Source: Candidatus Iainarchaeum sp. (lineage in GTDB: Archaea > Iainarchaeota > Iainarchaeia > Iainarchaeales > JAAZKV01). Taken from it: a stretch of 26,769 nt of DNA. Made by a program: the position numbers and the translations under genes. The notes beneath the pieces were generated by a model, which searched no databases, was not told the DNA's origin, and was given only the letters and a program-made list of their open reading frames with translations. Location: the NCBI GenBank assembly GCA_028691435.1, contig JAQUZG010000004.1, forward strand, positions 7,416 through 34,184, read 5' to 3'. This document shows positions 14,822 to 22,674 of the stretch, piece by piece; the stretch's first letter is position 1; every line of letters starts with the position of its first letter.

Positions 14822-17262
14822 TGAAAACAAAAAAATTCACTTTTTTGCAATGGGTCATTGTTTTAATTTTCTTAATCTTGCTTAATTGTTTTGTTCTTGC
14901 AACTGAACCATATGCTGCGGATTTACATTGTTGGTATAAATTAGATGCTTATAATGTAATTTATACTCCAACTTTTTCAAATACATTTTCTTCTGTAGCT
15001 AAAATCGATCTTGGAAATGAATCAATAAATGGAATATATTATAATGAATTAATTTTGAAAAATACTCGATTAGATGTAACTAATATTTCAAATTTTAGAG
15101 GGGTTTGTGCTAATGGTGCGGATTTGAATTTTGGAAAATTTCTTCACTTTGATTTAAATAATAATCCAGTAGCATCAAATGTTTTTACTGCAGTTGGTGT
15201 TGGAAGATCAATTGATACACAAGCAGTACTTTGTGGGATAGATAGTTCATTACAATATTTTGTTTCAGATAATAATTTAGGAGTTGGAATCGCTAATAAT
15301 CTATATTATAATTTTAATGATGAATTACAAGACATTAACTATGCTTTAAAATATGTTAAATTTCCAATTGCAAATACATTTGATGGATTTAGTGCTAATA
15401 ATGATGGGACAATAACGGGGGTAAGATATAATGGTGACATTATGAATGCTAGACGGGCTATAATTTCTACTCCAAAACCAATTTTTATTTTTAATGAAAG
15501 TGATGAAACATTTAATGTTTATTCATTGACTGGCACAGTTTCAAAAAAGATATTTTTTACTTTAACCACTCAATCTTATTTTGATTTAAATATTGTAGAT
15601 TATAATCTTCATTGTGACGGACAAGGAGTAACTTGTCAAATTGATAAAACTAAAATTGGATATACTATGGGAAATATTGATGGACATAATAATCAATTAA
15701 TAATTCCTGCTACAATTACAATTGATGCATCAAAAGTTCCACAAAATATTTTGTATTATTTAGATGTAAATTATAATGCAAAAAATGGAATAAATTATTC
15801 TGGGCAATCTTATTCAAAGCCATCTGTATTAAAAACAAAATTACTTGATAAACAAAAATTCCAAGTGGGAGCACGTGCAAATTATGAAGATCAAGGGTGT
15901 GTTGGCCCAAATGGAATTATTGGTGTTACAGGAGTCAATGTTTATCCAAGAATAAATCTTGGTGTTCAACCAGTAGATGAAAATACATGTGAATATTTAA
16001 TTGATGAAAACTATGTTTATTGTTCACAAACAGAATTTTTAATTAATTTAGGACATAAAATTGAAGAAATATTTAATTTATATCAAACTGGCAAAAGCGC
16101 TACTAATTTTGAGTCAAAATTAGATAACTTGTCAAATTTTAATGTTTCAATAAGATCACAAAATTTATCAAAAAATGAAATTTTTAAAATTTTGTCAACT
16201 AGTTCTGGATTATTTTCACAAACCGGATTAAATAGGGATTTGTTTGGTTCAAATGCTCAAACACAATTTACTAGATTAAATAATTTATTTAATAAAGTTG
16301 AATTTATTGTAGTAAATTCATCAGGAATACAAATGGATTTGGATAAAATTAGTGCTGGAAAATATGCGGTTTATGTTAATTTTAATAATATTGGAACACA
16401 TACTAATTTGTTTAATGTATCTAGTGATTCTTTAGCTGATGAAAAATTACAAATTCAAATTATTTTAAAAGAATTATCTAAACCTGAATTTGATTGGTTC
16501 TTTTATAATACAAACCAAGTAATTGATCCTTTAGAAATTGAAGGTATTAGTAATACTCAAAATTGGTATCAAACAAATATTGGTGAAAAAAGAGGAGTAG
16601 TTTTAGAAATTGATGAAAATTCATCACATTATTTAATTAATAGTCATTTAGTAAACCAATTTGCAACACCAATAATGATTAGAATTTCAGCTTCAGATTC
16701 AAATTCGCTTAATACAACATTTAATTTAATGCCAAATAATACTACTTATTTTAACAATGGAAATGCACATTTTACTTACTGGACTGGGATTGGATCAAAT
16801 ATGGTTGGATCAAATGGATGTTTAGATATATCTAATGAATTAACTATATTAGCACACAATGAACCTGATAATTTGCTTAATGGACACACTGCAGATTTTG
16901 TGTTAGATAAATATTTATCTGTTAAAAATACAAATGCTATTGAATATTTAAAATCAATAATTTATTTACCTCTTATTTATACTACTGATATAAATATGAC
17001 TGCGCCATTTAAGATTTATTCAAAAAATTTTACTAATGGCACAAATTCAATCTTGTTTGATTCAAGTGCTATAAAAAACGAGTATTATATTAATGATCTT
17101 CAAAGTGTTTTTGATAAGATTGCAACTGAAGAAATTTGTGTTTATTCAGAACCGCAATTAAACAAAAAAGTTTGGACATTATTTTGGAATGAAGAAAAAT
17201 TGTATACTCAACTTGATGGAATAATTGCAAAAATTACTGATGCTAAAATTTGCCCAAATTAA
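14821..17262 (+). CDS. Large secreted protein, third gene of the envelope operon
   Basis: 813 residues. ATG 14821 overlaps the last base of the previous TAA stop and is preceded by GAGGAGA (14809-14815), so it is translationally coupled. It has a signal peptide (about 1-27, WVIVLIFLILLNCFVLA) and no further membrane segment; it ends in KICPN. The mature protein has several cysteines, Asn-rich beta-like sequence and sequons. I see no catalytic motif and do not recognise a family. Beyond the signal peptide the protein would be free or held by the two membrane-anchored partners. The 3' end overlaps the convergent hydrolase gene by four bases. Confidence 0.82.
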   Translation: MKTKKFTFLQWVIVLIFLILLNCFVLATEPYAADLHCWYKLDAYNVIYTPTFSNTFSSVAKIDLGNESINGIYYNELILKNTRLDVTNISNFRGVCANGADLNFGKFLHFDLNNNPVASNVFTAVGVGRSIDTQAVLCGIDSSLQYFVSDNNLGVGIANNLYYNFNDELQDINYALKYVKFPIANTFDGFSANNDGTITGVRYNGDIMNARRAIISTPKPIFIFNESDETFNVYSLTGTVSKKIFFTLTTQSYFDLNIVDYNLHCDGQGVTCQIDKTKIGYTMGNIDGHNNQLIIPATITIDASKVPQNILYYLDVNYNAKNGINYSGQSYSKPSVLKTKLLDKQKFQVGARANYEDQGCVGPNGIIGVTGVNVYPRINLGVQPVDENTCEYLIDENYVYCSQTEFLINLGHKIEEIFNLYQTGKSATNFESKLDNLSNFNVSIRSQNLSKNEIFKILSTSSGLFSQTGLNRDLFGSNAQTQFTRLNNLFNKVEFIVVNSSGIQMDLDKISAGKYAVYVNFNNIGTHTNLFNVSSDSLADEKLQIQIILKELSKPEFDWFFYNTNQVIDPLEIEGISNTQNWYQTNIGEKRGVVLEIDENSSHYLINSHLVNQFATPIMIRISASDSNSLNTTFNLMPNNTTYFNNGNAHFTYWTGIGSNMVGSNGCLDISNELTILAHNEPDNLLNGHTADFVLDKYLSVKNTNAIEYLKSIIYLPLIYTTDINMTAPFKIYSKNFTNGTNSILFDSSAIKNEYYINDLQSVFDKIATEEICVYSEPQLNKKVWTLFWNEEKLYTQLDGIIAKITDAKICPN

Positions 17263-17867
17263 TTTTTTTTAGTTTTAATGAATTTTTCATATTCTATAAC
17301 TTTTCTTTTAATTTCATTAAGCATTTCTTCACTAGGTTTTTTATGAACTCTCATTAAAGCTTCGCCAAGTTCTCGTTTTTCTTTACCATATAAATGTCCT
17401 GGCCAAAGCATAATTTTTTTATCAAGTGTTTCAAGTAAATTTAAACTGTCTTCTAAATCTTTATCGTCGCCGCCATATGCTGTGGTTCCAACACCACTGG
17501 TGAATAAAGTATCTCCACTAAATAAATTATTCTCAATTAAATAACATCTACTATCTTTTGTATGTCCAGGAGTAAAAATTGTTTTTATTTTAATTTCACA
17601 AATTTCAAATTCAGGATTATTTTTTAATTCATTAAATGTGACTAATTTAACTCCTTTTTCTTTAAAATAATCAACTAACTCATTATGGTCTGGATGAGCA
17701 TGAGTAACTAGTTGATAAGTTATATTTACATTGTTTTTTTTAATTTCATTTTCAATAGTTTTTAAATCTCCAGTTGGGTCAATCAAAAAACCACAATTGT
17801 TTTTTCCAATTATTAAGTATGTAAAATTTTTGTCAAAACCATTAACCATAATTTGAAGTATATTCAT
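17259..17867 (-). CDS. Metallo-beta-lactamase-fold hydrolase (glyoxalase II-like)
   Basis: 202 residues from ATG 17867, set by a TATA-like TTTTAATA run (17889-17896) about 26 bases upstream, so leaderless. Metal ligands are complete: HAHPDH (56-61), His102 in PGHTKDS, Asp119 in SGDTLF and His158 in WPGHLYG, with LIDPTGD near 28-34. This is the binuclear zinc/iron site of the glyoxalase II branch, which hydrolyses thioesters such as S-lactoylglutathione; archaeal members often have unknown substrates, and persulfide or cyclic nucleotide relatives cannot be excluded. No export signal, so cytosolic. It is shorter than classical GloB (about 250), lacking the C-terminal substrate-binding helices. 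It overlaps the envelope operon end by four bases and is divergent from the thioredoxin-CcdA gene. Confidence 0.92.
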   Translation of the reverse strand: MNILQIMVNGFDKNFTYLIIGKNNCGFLIDPTGDLKTIENEIKKNNVNITYQLVTHAHPDHNELVDYFKEKGVKLVTFNELKNNPEFEICEIKIKTIFTPGHTKDSRCYLIENNLFSGDTLFTSGVGTTAYGGDDKDLEDSLNLLETLDKKIMLWPGHLYGKEKRELGEALMRVHKKPSEEMLNEIKRKVIEYEKFIKTKKN

Positions 17868-17926
17868 AATTGAATATTTGTTAATTACTATTAAAATCCT
17901 TACTCTCAATTATTCAACAATATGCC

Positions 17927-17936
17927 TTTTTATATA
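17927..17936 (+). promoter_or_regulatory. TATA box of the thioredoxin-CcdA gene
   Basis: TTTTTATATA centred about 25 bases before ATG 17956, with no Shine-Dalgarno site between them, marks a leaderless start and argues against the longer upstream reading frame. Confidence 0.55.
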
Positions 17937-17955
17937 TTTTCTTATCAATTATAAT

Positions 17956-19140
17956 ATGGATTTTAGAAAATCAATTCATTTATTTTTAATTTTATTTTTA
18001 GTTTTAATTTTTTCTTCAGTTGTTTTTTCTCTTGATTTAAATTCAATTAATTCGATTAATTCTTCAACAACAAAAACTCCTATTGTTTATTTTTATTCTC
18101 CAAATTGTAGTCATTGTGCTGCAATTAAACCTTTTCTATATGCAAATTTTAAAGATAAAAACGAATTTGAATTTATTGAACTAAATATAAATGAACATTT
18201 TGAATTAAAAGATGAATTTAATTTTGATTATAATGTGCCAATAAATTATTCTTATTCTGTGCCCATAGTTTTTGCTGGAAATAAATTTTATTTGGGTGAA
18301 ATTGACATAAAACAATTAAGTTCTGATTCTCAATATTTATCCTCTTGTAAAATAAATTTGTTAAATGATATTAATAATACTTTTATAGATACAAATGATA
18401 AATGTGTAGTGCCTATTAATCAAAATAATAATATTAATTTTTTTTCAGTAATTTCACTTGCTTTGGCTGATGCAGTTAATCCTTGTGAACTTGCAGTTTT
18501 AATAATACTTTTGACTGCAATTTTAACAAAATACCCAAAAGATAAGAAGAAAGCTCTAAAATCTGGATTAATGTTTACTCTTGCAATATTTTTAATGTAT
18601 TTTGTTTTTGGTTTAATTTTAAAAGAAGCATTTTCTGTTGCGTCTGGATTATTTGGAACTTATTTTTTATTAATTATTTCACTATTCGCAATCATAATGG
18701 GAATTTTAAATTTAAAAGATGCTTTTTCTTATGGTGCAGGTGGATTTATTATGGAAGTACCACAAGCATGGCGACCAAAAATGAAAAAAATAATTAATAA
18801 AACTACATCTCCGACTGGAGCATTTTTTGTTGGATTAATTGTTGCTTTCTTTTTAACTCCTTGTACTGCTGGCCCATATATTATTTTTGCATCAATGGTA
18901 TCAAAAATTGCATTAATTGATGCCTTATTATATATGTTAATTTACATGATAATTTTTGTTTCCCCAATGCTTGTAATCACATTATTTATTTACAAAGGAA
19001 TTGCTAAAATAGAAGATGTTGAAGGATGGAGAGAAGTAAATTTAAAAAAATTACATTTTATTTCAGGAGTTATAATGTTAATAATTGGATTGTATGTTTT
19101 ATTCCAATCATTAATTAATTTTGGAATAATTAAATTTTAA
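17956..19140 (+). CDS. Thioredoxin-CcdA/DsbD fusion membrane protein
   Basis: 394 residues. A signal/anchor segment (about 9-26) precedes a thioredoxin-like domain (about 40-125) with the active-site Cys51-Ser-His-Cys54 and the cis-proline in SVPIVF (Pro103). A CcdA/DsbD-type membrane domain follows, with about six hydrophobic helices. It carries the paired membrane cysteines expected of the family: Cys177 in DAVNPCELA and Cys303 in FLTPCTAGPY. CcdA/DsbD proteins pass electrons from cytosolic thioredoxin across the membrane; here the exported acceptor domain is fused at the N-terminus. Two further exported cysteines (131, 150) may form a disulfide. The start follows the TATA box at 17927. The gene is followed 25 bases later by a lipoprotein gene. 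Likely job: reducing or rearranging disulfides in surface proteins, such as those of the neighbouring operon (inference). Confidence 0.92.
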   Translation: MDFRKSIHLFLILFLVLIFSSVVFSLDLNSINSINSSTTKTPIVYFYSPNCSHCAAIKPFLYANFKDKNEFEFIELNINEHFELKDEFNFDYNVPINYSYSVPIVFAGNKFYLGEIDIKQLSSDSQYLSSCKINLLNDINNTFIDTNDKCVVPINQNNNINFFSVISLALADAVNPCELAVLIILLTAILTKYPKDKKKALKSGLMFTLAIFLMYFVFGLILKEAFSVASGLFGTYFLLIISLFAIIMGILNLKDAFSYGAGGFIMEVPQAWRPKMKKIINKTTSPTGAFFVGLIVAFFLTPCTAGPYIIFASMVSKIALIDALLYMLIYMIIFVSPMLVITLFIYKGIAKIEDVEGWREVNLKKLHFISGVIMLIIGLYVLFQSLINFGIIKF

Positions 19141-19165
19141 TTTATTAAATTTTGGAGGATTTAAA

Positions 19166-19603
19166 ATGAATAAACTAAATATGATTCTAGTTGGATTAGT
19201 AATTACATTAATTTTGACAAGCGGGTGTTTACAATTTATGAGCCCAGCACAACCAAAGTACAATGGTGAAATGAAAGATTGTGATTATAATAAAGAATGT
19301 TTTTTAGATTCTTATTATAATAATTGTTTACCATCAAAAGGTAATTTACTTTTTAGTGAACAAGAAAATAGTAGGATTTATGGTGAATTAAGAGGAATTA
19401 CTGACAAAAATGAATGCACTATTTATCTTCAATTAATTGATACAAACAATCCTTTTGCAAAAATGGCTATTGGTAGTGATATGTCTTGTTATTTGACTGA
19501 AAGTCAAATGATAGATTTAATGGCAAATTTTGATGTTTTGAAATTGAATTGTAATGGTTCATTATATGAAGGACTAAAAATTGCAGCTACTCAAATGAAA
19601 TAA
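19166..19603 (+). CDS. Small lipoprotein, unknown function
   Basis: 145 residues, ATG 19166 with TGGAGGA (GGAGG at 19154-19158) eight bases upstream. The N-terminus is a lipoprotein signal: hydrophobic VGLVITLILTSG followed by Cys21 (lipobox LTSGC). The mature part has six further cysteines, four of them within about 25-30 residues (MKDCDYNKECFLDSYYNNC and one later), so it is likely disulfide-bonded. No family recognised. It lies 25 bases after the thioredoxin-CcdA fusion and probably shares its transcript; it could be a substrate or partner of that enzyme. It ends inside a terminator hairpin. Confidence 0.75.
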   Translation: MNKLNMILVGLVITLILTSGCLQFMSPAQPKYNGEMKDCDYNKECFLDSYYNNCLPSKGNLLFSEQENSRIYGELRGITDKNECTIYLQLIDTNNPFAKMAIGSDMSCYLTESQMIDLMANFDVLKLNCNGSLYEGLKIAATQMK

Positions 19604-19628
19604 TAATCTATTATTTCATTGATTTTTT
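19594..19628 (+). terminator. Long hairpin terminator overlapping a stop codon
   Basis: AATGAAATAATA (19594-19605) and TATTATTTCATT (19609-19620) are perfect complements of 12 bp with a three-base loop, followed by GATTTTTTGA. The stop codon of the lipoprotein gene lies in the left arm. Confidence 0.7.
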
Positions 19629-19677
19629 GATTAAAAAAGTCATATTTTTAAATGCTTTTATCTCAAAAATATTTGTA

Positions 19678-19694
19678 ATCTAACAAAGTTAGAT
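19678..19694 (+). other. Short inverted repeat in the tRNA 5' leader
   Basis: ATCTAAC (19678-19684) and GTTAGAT (19688-19694) form a perfect seven-base stem with loop AAA, 17 bases before the mature tRNA 5' end. It may be part of the precursor or a promoter feature; role unknown. Confidence 0.4.
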
Positions 19695-19711
19695 CACATT
19701 ATTTATATTTT

Positions 19712-19853
19712 GCCTTGATAGTCTAGCGGTTAGGATGCACCCCTGTCAAAATTTTTGCTAAAAATTTAGTAAATGAATTTAGACATCTAAAGATGTCTAG
19801 AAAGCAAAGATTACTGTGCGGGTGCGACTCGGGTTCGAGCCCCGGTCAAGGCG
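19712..19853 (+). tRNA. tRNA-Asp (GTC) with intron
   Basis: Folded by hand. Acceptor GCCTTGA (19712-19718) pairs with TCAAGGC (19846-19852); discriminator G at 19853; no encoded CCA. The D stem is GTCT/GGAT with GG in the loop. Anticodon stem CACCC (19738-19742) pairs with GGGTG (19820-19824). The loop C-T-GTC-A is interrupted after A37 by 70 bases, then C38. A four-base variable loop follows, and T arm TCGGG-TTCGAGC-CCCGG. The GTC anticodon and the G10-T25, T11-A24, C12-G23 pairs are consistent with tRNA-Asp. A lipoprotein gene with its own terminator lies upstream; a minus-strand gene ends 26 bases downstream. Confidence 0.95.
19749..19818 (+). other. tRNA-Asp intron with bulge-helix-bulge splice motif
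   Basis: 70 bases at the canonical 37/38 position. The three-base bulges are CA|A (19747-19749) and TG|C (19817-19819), cut as shown. The central helix CTGT/ACTG (19743-19746 with 19813-19816) has one T-T mismatch. The intron then pairs over ten base pairs, AATTTTTGCT (19750-19759) with AGCAAAGATT (19803-19812). A second stem, TAGACATC/GATGTCTA with TAAA loop, lies inside. This is the archaeal splicing-endonuclease substrate. Confidence 0.88.
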
Positions 19854-19878
19854 TTTATTTTTTAAAAAAAATTAAAAA

Positions 19879-20103
19879 TTAGTTAATGTTTTTTCTTCTA
19901 ATTTCTTCAGATTCAATCATTCGATATTTTCTTTTTAATCTTGAAATCTTATCAATTATTTCTCTCATATCAATTTGATGTGTTCGTTGAAAATATTCAT
20001 CCATTAATCCAAGTTTTTGTTTTCGTTCATAATTTTTTTCAAGATTTAACTTGTATCTTTCAGCACGATCTATTTCTAATTTAAGTTCAACCAAACTATC
20101 CAT
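19879..20103 (-). CDS. Small coiled-coil protein, unknown
   Basis: 74 residues, highly charged, with heptad-like helices at about 1-34 (LVELKLEIDRAERYKLNLEK) and 45-70 (MREIIDKISRLKRKYRMIES). No cysteine, signal or membrane segment. No family recognised. ATG 20103 lies 27 bases from an AT-rich element at 20129-20140 that also serves the divergent methyltransferase, which supports a leaderless start and a real gene. Possibly a cytosolic dimer or RNA/ribosome-associated factor; this is a guess. Confidence 0.6.
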   Translation of the reverse strand: MDSLVELKLEIDRAERYKLNLEKNYERKQKLGLMDEYFQRTHQIDMREIIDKISRLKRKYRMIESEEIRRKNIN

Positions 20104-20128
20104 ATAAATATTTTTTTACATAGTAATG

Positions 20129-20140
20129 ATTTAAAAAATG
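20129..20140. promoter_or_regulatory. Bidirectional TATA element between two leaderless genes
   Basis: ATTTAAAAAAT-like sequence lies almost exactly midway between ATG 20103 (minus) and ATG 20159 (plus), 26-30 bases from each, the distance expected of an archaeal TATA box to a leaderless start on each side. Confidence 0.55.
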
Positions 20141-20158
20141 AATTTTTGCACTATTTTT

Positions 20159-21040
20159 ATGAAGACAACTTATTTTCCAGATAAATTTATTGAAAAATAT
20201 AAATATTTTTGTAAAAATGAATGGGGTGAGTTTTTTACTACTATACAAATAAAACAACCTAAATCATTTTGGGTAAACTCAAATTTAACAAACAAGAAAG
20301 AAGTTGAAAAAAATTTAAATGATTTGAATATAAAATTTCAAAATTATCCTTTTCATAATTTTGCTTATGGTATTGATTATCCTAATCCTGGTCAACTTGA
20401 ATTATTTAAATCTGCAAAAATTTCAATACAAGAAAAAGCCTCTATGTTGCCAGTAATTGCATTAAATCCAACTAATCAAGATTATGTTTTAGATGCTTGT
20501 GCTTCACCTGGAACAAAAACAATCCAATTATCAAATTTTTCAAAAAAAGTAAAAGCTACTGATGTAAATTCAAAACGAATTGAAATATTAAATTATAATA
20601 AAAAGAAATATAATCTAAAAAATGTTGAAGTTGTTAGAGCAGATGTAAGAAATGTGAAAGATACTTTTGATAAAATATTATTAGATGCCCCTTGTTCAAG
20701 TGAAGGGTTAGTTAGAAAAGATTTTGATGCATTAAAAGAATGGACTCCAAAATTAGTTTTAGAAAAAGCAAGATTACAAAAAGAAATTTTAATTTACTGT
20801 TTTGATTTACTAAAATATGGTGGGCAAATGGTTTATTCTACCTGTTCTTTTGCTCCTGAAGAAAATGAAGATGTAGTAAATTTTTTAATGCAAAAAAGAG
20901 AAGACGCAACAGTAGAAAAAATAAATTTAGATGGAATAAAAATAAGATATAATCCACTTTGTGAAAATTATGTAAGACTTTGGCCACAAGATAATAATAC
21001 ACAACAATTTGGATTTTGCCTAATTTCTAAAAAAGACTAA
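20159..21040 (+). CDS. RsmB/NOP2/NSUN-family RNA 5-methylcytosine methyltransferase
   Basis: 293 residues from ATG 20159 (an in-frame ATG lies at 20138, but the TATA element at 20129-20140 fits 20159). SAM-binding motif I is DACASPGTKT (112-121); the acidic ribose-binding residue lies in KATDVNSKR (about 133-140). Motif IV DAPCS has Cys179 and motif VI STCSFAPEENE has the catalytic Cys229; two cysteines are the signature of m5C RNA methyltransferases. A QEKASMLPV stretch near 91-99 is also typical. An N-terminal RNA-binding region of about 90 residues replaces the long NusB or PUA domains of larger members. Target (rRNA or tRNA cytosine) is not readable from sequence. It lies just after tRNA-Asp, whose eukaryotic counterpart is a known m5C substrate of another family (DNMT2), so proximity should not be over-read. 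Confidence 0.94.
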   Translation: MKTTYFPDKFIEKYKYFCKNEWGEFFTTIQIKQPKSFWVNSNLTNKKEVEKNLNDLNIKFQNYPFHNFAYGIDYPNPGQLELFKSAKISIQEKASMLPVIALNPTNQDYVLDACASPGTKTIQLSNFSKKVKATDVNSKRIEILNYNKKKYNLKNVEVVRADVRNVKDTFDKILLDAPCSSEGLVRKDFDALKEWTPKLVLEKARLQKEILIYCFDLLKYGGQMVYSTCSFAPEENEDVVNFLMQKREDATVEKINLDGIKIRYNPLCENYVRLWPQDNNTQQFGFCLISKKD

Positions 21041-21084
21041 TTCAACAAATTTATATATTATAAATTAATAATATTAATGGTATT

Positions 21085-21537
21085 ATGAGTACAAAAGCAA
21101 CAAAACAAAGAAATCGAGAAATTAGACTTCAGTCTGCTAGATTTGTTCGATCTAAACCAGTTCGTGGTGCGCGAGAATTAGGGTCATCTCCTGAAAAAGT
21201 CTCAGTAAAAAATTTAGGTTCTGAAAATAAGCTAGTCTACAGAAAATCAACTGATGGATCATTATATGCTCGAAAGGTTGGTCCAAAAGTTCCAAAAATA
21301 GTTATTTCTCCGACCGGAAAAATACTCCGGTATTATGATCCTAAACAAAAACACCCTACTAAAGATGGACTTAATCGTTGGCAGACAAGAAATACAACTC
21401 GTGATTGGGAAACTGGAAAATTAATGATTTCACCGTTAGGTAGAGAAAATATGCAGGTGTTAAAAGATTTACAAAATAATAGAAATGCGATGAAATCACT
21501 TGGGATAAAACTTCCAAAGCGTAGTAGATTGCCTTAG
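21085..21537 (+). CDS. Basic orphan protein
   Basis: 150 residues, rich in Arg and Lys, no signal peptide, membrane segment or cysteine. Not recognised. It starts MSTKATKQRNREIRLQSARF. A middle part has beta-turn-like blocks (GSENKLVYRKSTDGSLYARK; KIVISPTGKILRYYDPKQKH), then RWQTRNTTRDWETGKLMISP and a basic C-terminus. The start is ATG 21085, about 27 bases after TTTATATATT, hence leaderless. Codons such as CGT, CCG, GCG and GTC are more common here than in neighbours, which may mean a different history or simply high Arg content. A nucleic-acid or ribosome-binding role would fit the charge, but no motif proves it. Confidence 0.65.
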   Translation: MSTKATKQRNREIRLQSARFVRSKPVRGARELGSSPEKVSVKNLGSENKLVYRKSTDGSLYARKVGPKVPKIVISPTGKILRYYDPKQKHPTKDGLNRWQTRNTTRDWETGKLMISPLGRENMQVLKDLQNNRNAMKSLGIKLPKRSRLP

Positions 21538-21540
21538 CTA

Positions 21541-22674
21541 TTAAGGGATTATTTCACAACAATTATATTTTAAAAAATCAAAATCTTTTTTATTAATTTT
21601 TTTATTTTTAATTAATTCTTCAATTTCTGGTTTTATTCTTTTCATTTCATTAATTAAATGTTTAGTAGTTAAACAAATTTCATTAATTCCACTTTTAGGC
21701 CAAGCTGGATAAAGATTACTGTATAAACATCTTCCACCACAAAGTTCATAATAATCACATTTTAAACAACTTCCAGTAATTGATAATTTTAATTTCAAAC
21801 TTTTTGGGTTTGTTGTTTTTATATCTCCAACATATTTTTCTTTTATACCTTGCATAATTGGGCAAACTGAAATTTGGCCATTTGTAAGAATTGTAAAATT
21901 CTCTACGCCTGAACCACATCTCAATAAATAATTAGTTTTAAAAATTAATGAATTCATTATTCCAAGAAATGGATAAAGTCTCAAAACTTTTCCTTTTTTC
22001 ATTTCACCTAACCAATAATCTGCTAATTTTGTAACGTCTTTATTATACTCTTTACTCCATTGTGAAAAATTTCTTTTTTTATAATCATGCCACATATTCG
22101 CATCAAGTTGCCAATGAATTGAATTAAATCTAAAATTATTAATTTCATCTTTTGGATTAATTAAATCCATTATGTCTTGATAAAAATTAGTTGGTTCTTC
22201 TATTGTCATTCTTGCAATAATTTCTCCTTTAAATTTATTTTTTTTAATTTCTATTAAATTGGCTGTAACTTTTTGATGGGTCCCTTCGCCCCGATTTTTG
22301 TTTGTTGTTTCTTTGCCTCCATCTACTGAAACAAGAATGGTGTGAAACTTATTAACATACTTTTTATCTAATTCATTTAGTAAAGTTCCATTAGTTTGAA
22401 GTAAAAAGTTCTTAACTGTTTTATATTTTATTTGAGCATTAATTGTTTCTTTAATAAATGGAATATTAAGTAATGGTTCACCACCATAAAAAATAATACT
22501 TATTGGTTTAATTTTATCTTTTTTTAAAAAATCATCTAATTCTTTTTGAGAGTATTTTGGAAGTGGGGGGAGTGATTCAAATTTAATTTTACTTTTTGGT
22601 TCAGAAAATGATTTTCCGCAACAATATTCACAGCATAAATTGCATTCTGGTGTTGTTATTAGGTGGTAAATCAT
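21541..22674 (-). CDS. Radical SAM/SPASM-domain enzyme (putative peptide-modifying)
   Basis: 377 residues. The [4Fe-4S]-SAM motif is CxxxCxxC: Cys11, Cys15 and Cys18 in PECNLCCEYC. YGGEPLLN is the GGEP SAM-binding motif; SVDGG and QTNG are the usual later strands. The C-terminal half is a SPASM domain binding auxiliary clusters: CGSGVENF, then SVCP, then CLKCDYYELCGGRC and a further Cys. SPASM radical SAM enzymes typically modify ribosomally made peptides or act as anaerobic sulfatase-maturase-like enzymes. The ATG at 22674 has its own AAAGGTGAAC site, and overlaps the stop of a 39-codon upstream ORF (ATGA). The first 16 codons exist twice because of a 50-bp duplication. It is the last of three minus-strand genes after the U32 and hydrogenase-like genes. 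Substrate unknown. Confidence 0.92.
   Translation of the reverse strand: MIYHLITTPECNLCCEYCCGKSFSEPKSKIKFESLPPLPKYSQKELDDFLKKDKIKPISIIFYGGEPLLNIPFIKETINAQIKYKTVKNFLLQTNGTLLNELDKKYVNKFHTILVSVDGGKETTNKNRGEGTHQKVTANLIEIKKNKFKGEIIARMTIEEPTNFYQDIMDLINPKDEINNFRFNSIHWQLDANMWHDYKKRNFSQWSKEYNKDVTKLADYWLGEMKKGKVLRLYPFLGIMNSLIFKTNYLLRCGSGVENFTILTNGQISVCPIMQGIKEKYVGDIKTTNPKSLKLKLSITGSCLKCDYYELCGGRCLYSNLYPAWPKSGINEICLTTKHLINEMKRIKPEIEELIKNKKINKKDFDFLKYNCCEIIP

Noticed and set aside
17878..17955. Longer start for the thioredoxin-CcdA protein
   Set aside because: The upstream stretch overlaps the promoter of the divergent hydrolase, and the TATA box at 17927-17936 lies within it; ATG 17956 followed by a good signal segment fits better.
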